From positions 1 through 6,825 of the forward strand of contig JAEDNK010000081.1 in NCBI GenBank assembly GCA_016302545.1: a stretch of 6,825 nt of DNA, given 5' to 3'. The position numbers were made by a program, and so were the translations under genes. The notes below the pieces were generated by a model. The model did no database searches. It was given only the letters and a program-made list of their open reading frames with translations, and was not told the origin of the DNA. This DNA is from Bacillota bacterium. GTDB taxonomy: Bacteria > Bacillota > Clostridia > Peptostreptococcales > Anaerovoracaceae. This document shows, in pieces, positions 1-4,636 of this stretch. Each line of letters begins with the position of its first letter. Position 1 is the first letter of the stretch.

Positions 1-2
1 CT

Positions 3-305
3 TCTTCCAGATATTCTATATTTGGAGAGACATTGATTCCTGATTCAAATCAGACAGTAAACCACTTGAATGACAATCAATATTCAAAATGGTGGGAAGT
101 AACGCCTAACAACCCGGCTGCGGGTGGATTATATAGGATATCTCCAAATCTTCTCGTTGAGCTAAAAGATGGTACTACAACTAAAGGAACAATAAAAGCA
201 ACCTTTTCGTATATAAAGGTTAATAATGGGTTGGCGTCCAATTGGGTGTCAGACGTAGATAAAGTTTTATCTTTTTCTTATAAAAACCATGCAAAGGTAA
301 GTTAA
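3..305 (+). CDS. C-terminal fragment of an unrecognised protein (5' end outside window)
   Basis: An open frame enters from the left edge without a stop and ends at TAA 303-305, giving about 100 residues. A TTG at 33 could be read as a start, but the only purine-rich stretch before it (24-30) is 2 nt away, too close for a ribosome binding site. I therefore read this as the tail of a longer gene. The visible part is rich in Ser, Thr, Asn and aromatic residues. It has alternating polar and hydrophobic runs typical of beta strands (for example around KGTIKATFSYIKV) and no Cys or membrane segment. That composition fits an extracellular or surface protein, but I recognise no family. It lies in the same AT-rich block as the secreted protein at 546-1634, so the two may belong to one accessory locus. 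Confidence 0.6.
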   Translation, partial: SSRYSIFGETLIPDSNQTVNHLNDNQYSKWWEVTPNNPAAGGLYRISPNLLVELKDGTTTKGTIKATFSYIKVNNGLASNWVSDVDKVLSFSYKNHAKVS

Positions 306-330
306 AAGCAGGAGTATAGTAAGTAAAACA

Positions 331-420
331 ATGACGAAAATGATTTTTGACCCGGAGATAGGTCGTATCTTTGGAGCTGCGGCTATTATTGTATTGTTCC
401 TAAAAATTGTAACAAGATAA
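331..420 (+). CDS. Possible small single-helix membrane peptide, 29 residues
   Basis: ATG 331 to TAA 418-420 encodes 29 residues. A short charged N-terminus (MTKMIFDPEIGR) is followed by a hydrophobic run IFGAAAIIVLFLKIV and a basic end (TR), the layout of a tiny single-pass membrane peptide. It begins 25 nt after the stop of the preceding frame and ends 125 nt before the secreted-protein gene. The weak point is initiation: the only Shine-Dalgarno-like sequence (AGGAG, 310-314) is 16 nt upstream of ATG, too far for efficient use, and there is no alternative start in the frame between the stop at 298 and 331. It could be a real small protein, a remnant of a longer gene, or chance. No family recognised. 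Confidence 0.33.
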   Translation: MTKMIFDPEIGRIFGAAAIIVLFLKIVTR

Positions 421-448
421 AAGTAAACCATTAAGATTTGCTTTATAG

Positions 449-485
449 ACCTTTAGCCGTGCATATACCATTTGGTAACTAAGGT
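449..485. repeat. Nested imperfect inverted repeat upstream of the secreted-protein gene
   Basis: An outer arm ACCTTTAG (449-456) pairs with CTAAGGT (479-485), leaving one bulged T. An inner perfect repeat TACCA (466-470) / TGGTA (473-477) is separated by only TT. No T-run follows, so it is not a standard terminator. It ends exactly at the candidate -35 box (485-490), a position suited to an operator or a transcript-end hairpin. Function is inferred only from position. Confidence 0.35.
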
Positions 486-512
486 TGAGACAATAGTGTA
501 AGAGGGTATTAC
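485..512 (+). promoter_or_regulatory. Candidate sigma-A promoter for the secreted-protein gene
   Basis: TTGAGA (485-490, five of six matches to TTGACA) and TATTAC (507-512, four of six matches to TATAAT) are separated by 16 nt. Transcription would begin near 519, leaving a short leader of about 27 nt that contains the purine-rich ribosome binding region (521-538) before ATG 546. The -10 box is imperfect, so this is a moderate call. Confidence 0.42.
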
Positions 513-545
513 AAGAATTAAAGGAGAAAAGAGAGAGGACAAAAA

Positions 546-1634
546 ATGAAAAAGATAATTACTATTGTGATGTCACTACTAATGTTTATGACATCCGTCA
601 ATATGGCATTTGCGTTAGAAAGGGAAACAGTCAGTCAGTTTTCCGATGAAAAAATAAAAATTGATGTTCCATATGAATATCCATTGACCCCCGAAGACCC
701 TGAATGGAAGACCATTCAATTAAAGGATGAAAAAGTTGCAAAGTGCCAGATTCCTGAGAATATACTGAAGAGAATGACAACCTTGGCATTATTGGAAACG
801 GTATTGAACTATCCATATTTTAAGGATTATATTACGTTTGATAATTATGAGATAGCTGCCAGAATGATGGAAGAAAATTTTAATGGATTTGCTTCATTGC
901 TGCAAAGAGAAGACTTAACAGAGGTTTTAATAATGCGATATAATAATGTCTGTCAAGAAATGTTGCAATATACAAATAGAAGCAATAAGAATGCTTTAGA
1001 ATGCCTTATGGTGCAGAATAACCTTGAATTTCTTATGGTATATGATCAACTTAAAAATGGAATATATTCTGGTAAGAGTGCAGAAGCAATAGATAGATTA
1101 CTCAAAGTAAAGGATATCTCAAAGAAAAGGCTAGGATATATTTCTGGTGATACTTATGAGAGATTCGCCGGGCAGGTTGTTTCTCCTTTGGATGTAAATA
1201 CAACGGTATACACTCCTAAAGGAACACCTGTATCAGTAATAAAAGTTACTGAAGATTATACCATGGAAGAAAAAGCTTATTACGATAGCCAATTGGACAG
1301 TATGTATCCGAATGCTACAAGATTAAGAAGCGCATGTAGAAAATATAATTGCCACTCCTATGCATGGTATAGTCAAGCCTCTAGTAATTCATATTGGATG
1401 GATGATCCAGAGGCTTACTGGCAGGATGGCAGCTATACCCAACATGGACAAATACGACCATCCGCTGGCTATAAAATAACTTATGGAATGAAATTGCATT
1501 CTGGGATAGTATATCAAACAAGTTCAGATGTGACCCAAATACTCATTAAGTCAAAATGGGGAGAGGGCGGTTTGTATTTACACAAAATAGGAGATTGTCC
1601 GTATACGGGACTAAGCATTATGTATTACAAATGA
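546..1634 (+). CDS. Secreted protein with a predicted papain-fold (NlpC/P60/CHAP-like) C-terminal domain
   Basis: The 362-residue product starts with a classical signal peptide: KK at 2-3, a hydrophobic core at about 4-19, and a signal peptidase I site after Ala-Phe-Ala at 21-23. It is thus predicted to be exported, with no later membrane segment or wall-sorting motif. Residues about 70-210 are mostly helical and Met/Leu/Glu rich. Residues 265-362 contain YNCHSYAW with Cys269, KLHSGIV with His318, then SKWG at 336-339, His346 and CPY at 351-353. A Cys at a helix start followed some 50 residues later by His at a strand start, then a downstream polar residue, is the pattern of papain-like NlpC/P60 and CHAP hydrolases, which cut peptides or amides, often in cell walls. 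I infer Cys269 and His318 as the catalytic pair. The substrate is unknown; a transglutaminase-like or inactive binding role is possible. The start is supported by GAGAGG at 533-538, 7 nt upstream. The gene is AT-richer than the lar genes. Confidence 0.72.
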   Translation: MKKIITIVMSLLMFMTSVNMAFALERETVSQFSDEKIKIDVPYEYPLTPEDPEWKTIQLKDEKVAKCQIPENILKRMTTLALLETVLNYPYFKDYITFDNYEIAARMMEENFNGFASLLQREDLTEVLIMRYNNVCQEMLQYTNRSNKNALECLMVQNNLEFLMVYDQLKNGIYSGKSAEAIDRLLKVKDISKKRLGYISGDTYERFAGQVVSPLDVNTTVYTPKGTPVSVIKVTEDYTMEEKAYYDSQLDSMYPNATRLRSACRKYNCHSYAWYSQASSNSYWMDDPEAYWQDGSYTQHGQIRPSAGYKITYGMKLHSGIVYQTSSDVTQILIKSKWGEGGLYLHKIGDCPYTGLSIMYYK

Positions 1635-1706
1635 TTATGTTGACATAGGACTGACATCGGAAGGCAGCATAGTCAAGAACAAATAATGTCGGGGAAGTTT
1701 TATCAC

Positions 1707-1736
1707 TTGATTTCAAGACATTTTTGCGTGTATAAT
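1707..1736 (+). promoter_or_regulatory. Sigma-A-type promoter of the glyoxalase-like gene
   Basis: TTGATT (1707-1712) and a perfect TATAAT (1731-1736) are 18 nt apart. Transcription should begin near 1743, about 24 nt before ATG 1767. Because the promoter lies inside any upstream reading-frame extension from ATG 1686, it also argues that translation starts at 1767. Confidence 0.62.
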
Positions 1737-1766
1737 AACCCTATCAGACCGAAGGGAGACGAGAAA

Positions 1767-2135
1767 ATGAAATTTGAAATGTATCACAGCTGTATAACAG
1801 TTCTTAATATGGATAAGTCGCTGGAGTTCTATAAGGAAGCTTTAGGCCTTGAGGTGGTTCGCACCAAGGAAGCGGAGGATGGTTCATGGAAGCTGGCTTT
1901 TCTTGGTCATGAAGGCGGCCCATGCCAGCTTGAATTGACATGGTATGCGGACAGAGCGGAAGCCTATAACCTGGGAGATAACGAAATCCATGTGGGATTC
2001 AGAACTGATGACTATAAGGCTGCTCACGCTAAGCATGAAGCCATGGGCTGCATATGCTTTGATAATAAAGAAATGGGAGTTTATTTCATCGAGGACCCGG
2101 ATGGATACTGGATGGAAGTCGTGCCGGTGAGATAA
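1767..2135 (+). CDS. gloA: VOC-family metalloenzyme, glyoxalase I (lactoylglutathione lyase)-like
   Basis: The 122-residue protein belongs to the vicinal oxygen chelate superfamily: two beta-alpha-beta-beta-beta modules with the closing signature FIEDPDGYWMEVV (107-119). The four metal ligands of glyoxalase I are present: His7 (YHSCITV), Glu56 (LELT), His75 (EIHVGF) and Glu117 (WMEVV). This spacing is close to that of E. coli GlxI (His5, Glu56, His74, Glu122), a Ni2+-activated enzyme that isomerises the methylglyoxal-thiol hemithioacetal to S-lactoyl-thiol. Glyoxalase I activity is the likeliest role, but VOC proteins also include other isomerases and resistance proteins, and many Clostridia lack glutathione, so the thiol cofactor is uncertain. 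The frame is open from ATG 1686, but GGGAG (1754-1758) lies 8 nt before ATG 1767 and a promoter covers 1707-1736, so I use 1767. It stands as its own unit, likely cytosolic. Confidence 0.82.
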   Translation: MKFEMYHSCITVLNMDKSLEFYKEALGLEVVRTKEAEDGSWKLAFLGHEGGPCQLELTWYADRAEAYNLGDNEIHVGFRTDDYKAAHAKHEAMGCICFDNKEMGVYFIEDPDGYWMEVVPVR

Positions 2136-2140
2136 AAAAT

Positions 2141-2170
2141 TTCCCGCTTATGATGATTTTGTAGTATAAT
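2141..2170 (+). promoter_or_regulatory. Candidate promoter of the Fic gene
   Basis: A perfect TATAAT is at 2165-2170. The best -35 candidate, TTCCCG at 2141-2146 (18-nt spacer), is poor. Transcription would begin near 2177, leaving a leader of about 36 nt before ATG 2213. The strong -10 box makes a promoter likely even though the -35 match is weak. In the absence of a clear promoter before larE, this one might also read into the lar operon. Confidence 0.45.
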
Positions 2171-2199
2171 GTTGACACAGGTTAGCGGTATACACAAAT

Positions 2200-2205
2200 G
2201 GAGGG
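2200..2205 (+). promoter_or_regulatory. Ribosome binding site that sets the Fic start at 2213
   Basis: GGAGGG lies 7 nt before ATG 2213. The in-frame ATG at 2198 overlaps this site itself and has no Shine-Dalgarno sequence upstream, so it is unlikely to be used. Confidence 0.65.
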
Positions 2206-2212
2206 TAAGGGT

Positions 2213-2998
2213 ATGGCGATAAACGAGCTTCAAATGGAATATGAAGAGATTTGCAGGAGCTGGTCATCCAAGGAATTTTGTTCCGCGGAGGACATTGACG
2301 AAGCCCTACACAATTTCAGAATATTATTTGCATATAACTCTAATGTCATAGAAAACCCTCAGACTACCATTCATGACACCCGTGAGATATTTGAGAACGG
2401 CAAGGTGATCAACTATACCGGGGATTTGCGAACATTGTTTGAAATTGAAAACCAGAAGGTTTGCTATGATTATCTGAAGGATTATATTATACGCAGAGAA
2501 CCTCTTTCTCCGGAACTTATCTGCTCCATTCACAAGAAACTGATGGCAAAATGCTATGATGAAAGCAGGTATCAAAAGGGTGAGCGACCGGGAACCTTTA
2601 AGATTCATGACTATATTACAGGTGACGGTGTCGGGGCACTTCCGGAAGACGTTCCGGGGGAAATATCTGAGCTTTGCAGGGAGGTCAATGATTTTGACGG
2701 CAGCGGCGCAGATGTACTGACGGCAGGTGCATATCTGCATCTTGTGTTTGAATCTATTCATCCCTTTGCCGATGGAAACGGAAGAGTTGGCAGGACATTG
2801 ATGAATTATTATTTTATGACCCATGATCACCCGCCGCTGATTATTTATGAGGATAACAAAGATACCTATTATGCGGCATTGGCAGTTTTTGATAAGACGG
2901 GCAAGTTGGATGGGTTTAAACTCTTTCTTAAGGAGCAGACTGTGCGCACATGGAAGAGGGGGCCTGTCAGAAACAAAAATCTGAACACATATCTTTAA
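2213..2998 (+). CDS. Fic-domain protein, class II (N-terminal inhibitory helix)
   Basis: The product has 261 residues from ATG 2213. The Fic catalytic loop HPFADGNGRVGR is at 183-194 and matches the HxFx(D/E)GNGRxxR consensus in full. His183 is the catalytic base, Asp187 the metal ligand, and the Gly-Asn-Gly-Arg part binds the phosphates, so the enzyme should be active. Fic enzymes move AMP, or less often another nucleotide or phosphate moiety, onto Ser, Thr or Tyr of target proteins. Near the N-terminus SNVIEN (43-48) fits the inhibitory motif (S/T)xxxE(G/N), whose Glu47 would block productive ATP binding. Its position before the Fic fold makes this class II, which needs no separate antitoxin, and none is seen. 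No signal peptide or membrane segment is visible; the protein is cytosolic and the target is unknown. It stands between the VOC gene and larE with about 130 nt after its stop, so a link to nickel metabolism is not implied. Confidence 0.88.
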   Translation: MAINELQMEYEEICRSWSSKEFCSAEDIDEALHNFRILFAYNSNVIENPQTTIHDTREIFENGKVINYTGDLRTLFEIENQKVCYDYLKDYIIRREPLSPELICSIHKKLMAKCYDESRYQKGERPGTFKIHDYITGDGVGALPEDVPGEISELCREVNDFDGSGADVLTAGAYLHLVFESIHPFADGNGRVGRTLMNYYFMTHDHPPLIIYEDNKDTYYAALAVFDKTGKLDGFKLFLKEQTVRTWKRGPVRNKNLNTYL

Positions 2999-3069
2999 AG
3001 CACATAAGGAGTCAGAAAGCTCCGGAATTCTTTAGAAAAAGAGAAAATATTGCCACGAAGGCAGTGCAA

Positions 3070-3108
3070 AAGTGGAGAAGCACTTGTTTTTGTGGTTTTT
3101 TGTTTTTT
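3070..3108 (+). terminator. Weak terminator-like hairpin with T-rich tail before larE
   Basis: AAGTG (3070-3074) pairs with CACTT (3081-3085) around a 6-nt loop, followed by a T-rich stretch broken by single G residues to 3108. The stem is only 5 bp, so termination may be partial. An alternative stem AGTGC (3063-3067) / GCACT (3080-3084) uses overlapping bases. It could end the Fic transcript or attenuate transcription into larE. The leader 2999-3131 holds no gene. Confidence 0.35.
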
Positions 3109-3118
3109 GAAAAATAAT

Positions 3119-3124
3119 GGAGGT
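3119..3124 (+). promoter_or_regulatory. Ribosome binding site that sets the GTG start of larE
   Basis: GGAGGT lies 7 nt before GTG 3132. The GGAGG sites before larB (3866-3870) and larC (4621-4625) have exactly the same 7-nt spacing. The in-frame ATG at 3117 overlaps the site and has only an AT-rich run upstream, so it is probably not the start. Confidence 0.7.
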
Positions 3125-3131
3125 AAGAACC

Positions 3132-3878
3132 GTGGATATAAAAGAGTTTTTTGAAGAAACAAAAGAGGCAGCGATATGCTTTTCCGGCGGCGTTGATTCT
3201 GCATATCTTTTGAGCCAAGCGGTAAAATATGCCGTCAAAGTAAAGGCGTATTATGTGAAAAGCTGTTTTCAGCCCGAGTTTGAGCTGGAAGATGCACTGA
3301 GGCTGGCAGAGCAGCTTGGTGCGGAAATGGAGGTTCTCAATCTTGGGACTTCGGTTCTCGACGAGAAGGTTTCATCAAATCCGCCGGACCGCTGCTATTA
3401 CTGCAAGAAAAAAATAATGGGAGCCATCAAGGAGGCTGCAGCAAGGGACGGCTTCGATACAATTCTGGACGGTACCAATGCTTCCGACGATGCGGGAGAC
3501 AGGCCGGGAATGAAGGCTCTCGGCGAAATGAAGATACTTTCGCCGCTGCGAATATGCGGATTGACCAAGGATGAAATCAGGAGTCTTTCCAGGGAGGAAG
3601 GGCTGTTTACCTGGGATAAACCGGCATATGCCTGTCTTGCCACAAGAATACCGACAGGCGTGGCTATTTCCCCGGAAATGCTAAGGAAAGTGGAAAACGC
3701 CGAGGCAGCTCTCATGGATATGGGATTTTCTGATTTCAGGGTAAGAGTATTCGGCGGCGGCGCAAGGCTGCAGCTTAAGGAAGCACAGATGGCAGAGGCC
3801 CTAAAGAAACGAGAAGAAATAGTAAAGGCACTGAAACCTTTCTTTAACGAAATACTGCTGGACATGGAGGCGAGATAA
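3132..3878 (+). CDS. larE: LarE, ATP-dependent sulfur transferase for the nickel-pincer nucleotide cofactor
   Basis: The product has 248 residues from GTG 3132. LarE adenylates the carboxylates of pyridinium-3,5-biscarboxylic acid mononucleotide and replaces them with thiocarboxylates, so two rounds per cofactor are needed. The PP-loop pyrophosphatase motif SGGVDS (18-23) binds ATP, and LDGTNASDD (about 112-120) and KPAYACLATRIPTG (about 163-176) are conserved in the family. Cys168 in YACLATR corresponds to the active-site Cys176 of Lactobacillus plantarum LarE, which there gives up its own sulfur. This protein also has Cys88 and Cys91 in DRCYYCKKK, the extra pair seen in LarE forms that hold a [4Fe-4S] cluster on three cysteines and use a sulfide on it catalytically. 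I infer the cluster type. The stop overlaps the start of larB by 1 nt (TAATG). An in-frame ATG at 3117 would add 5 residues but lacks a ribosome binding site. Confidence 0.93.
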   Translation: MDIKEFFEETKEAAICFSGGVDSAYLLSQAVKYAVKVKAYYVKSCFQPEFELEDALRLAEQLGAEMEVLNLGTSVLDEKVSSNPPDRCYYCKKKIMGAIKEAAARDGFDTILDGTNASDDAGDRPGMKALGEMKILSPLRICGLTKDEIRSLSREEGLFTWDKPAYACLATRIPTGVAISPEMLRKVENAEAALMDMGFSDFRVRVFGGGARLQLKEAQMAEALKKREEIVKALKPFFNEILLDMEAR

Positions 3879-4636
3879 TGGAAAACAAAGATATAAAAGG
3901 ATTACTTACAGGAGTAGCAGAAGGAAGTATTTCGGTGGAAGATGCACTGCTGGAGCTTAAGAAAGCGCCCTTTGAGGAAATAGGCATAGCGTCCCTGGAT
4001 CACCACAGGGCCATAAGGCAGGGAGCAGCAGAAGTGGTCTATGGAGCAGGCAAGACGCCGGAACAGATTAACCCTATAATAAGAAATCTCTGGGAAAGAG
4101 GCCAGAAAACCATTCTCATAACCAGACTTTCTGCGGAAAAAGCAGATAAAATAGACAAATCCCTTCCTTTCACATATTACGAGGAGGCAAGGCTTGGTCT
4201 GGTGGGAGAAAAGCAGAAGCCGAAGCACAGCGGATACATCCTGGTTGCCACAGGAGGCACCAGCGACATTCCCGTAGCCGAGGAAGCGGCACTTACTGCC
4301 GAGATTATGGGAAACAATGTGAAGCGTATATACGATGTGGGAGTGGCCGGCCTTCACAGGCTTCTTGCTCACATGGATGACATTATGAATGCGAGAGTCA
4401 TAATCGCCATTGCCGGAATGGAAGGAGCTTTGGCCAGCGTAATCGGCGGACTGGCAAGCTGTCCGGTTATTGCAGTTCCTACCAGTGTTGGTTACGGTAC
4501 GGCACTGGGAGGTGTGACGGCACTTCTTTCCATGCTCAACTCCTGTGCCAGCGGGGTCAGCGTAGTGAACATAGATAACGGCTTCGGAGCCGGATATCTG
4601 GCAAATCAGATTAACAACATGGAGGCGGCAGAATGA
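3878..4636 (+). CDS. larB: LarB, NaAD carboxylase/hydrolase for the nickel-pincer nucleotide cofactor
   Basis: LarB performs the first step of NPN synthesis: it carboxylates the pyridinium ring of nicotinic acid adenine dinucleotide at C5 with CO2 and hydrolyses the phosphoanhydride, giving pyridinium-3,5-biscarboxylic acid mononucleotide and AMP. The 252-residue length is typical. The N-terminal 100 residues form the LarB-specific part (LDHHRAIRQGAAEVVYGAGKTPEQ region, 40-64). Residues about 118-245 resemble AIR carboxylase PurE, with ATGGTSDIPVAEEA (124-137) and PTSVGYGTALGG (201-212). Cys223 in NSCASG aligns with the cysteine that in L. plantarum LarB (Cys221) attacks the pyridinium ring to activate it. 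No signal peptide is seen; the protein is cytosolic. GGAGG at 3866-3870 is 7 nt before the start, inside the end of larE, and the last 4 nt overlap larC (ATGA), so the three genes are translationally coupled. Confidence 0.95.
   Translation: MENKDIKGLLTGVAEGSISVEDALLELKKAPFEEIGIASLDHHRAIRQGAAEVVYGAGKTPEQINPIIRNLWERGQKTILITRLSAEKADKIDKSLPFTYYEEARLGLVGEKQKPKHSGYILVATGGTSDIPVAEEAALTAEIMGNNVKRIYDVGVAGLHRLLAHMDDIMNARVIIAIAGMEGALASVIGGLASCPVIAVPTSVGYGTALGGVTALLSMLNSCASGVSVVNIDNGFGAGYLANQINNMEAAE

Noticed and set aside
33..305. TTG 33 as the true start of the first frame
   Set aside because: The frame is open to the window edge, and the purine-rich stretch is only 2 nt from TTG, so an upstream start outside the window is more likely.
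1636..1647. Palindrome TATGT-TG-ACATA just after the secreted-protein gene
   Set aside because: Short, AT-rich, not placed at a promoter and not followed by a T-run; could easily be chance.
1686..1766. N-terminal extension of the glyoxalase-like gene from ATG 1686
   Set aside because: A TTGATT-TATAAT promoter lies within it, and a good ribosome binding site precedes ATG 1767, where VOC homology begins.
2172..2194. TTGACA (2172-2177) with TATACA (2189-2194) as a promoter for the Fic gene
   Set aside because: The spacer is only 11 nt; the perfect TATAAT at 2165-2170 is the better -10 box.
2324..2830. Minus-strand frame of 168 codons opposite the Fic gene
   Set aside because: Cys/Ile-rich translation with no motif, fully overlapping the Fic gene, which has an intact catalytic signature.
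3050..3064. Hairpin with an ACGA-containing loop, resembling one half of a guanidine-II riboswitch
   Set aside because: Only one such hairpin exists, its stem is about 4 bp, the loop is five rather than four bases, and no guanidine-related gene follows.
2999..3131. Possible NiCo or cobalamin riboswitch in the lar leader
   Set aside because: I could not find the conserved NiCo junction sequences or a B12-box; a short GCCAC match alone is not enough.
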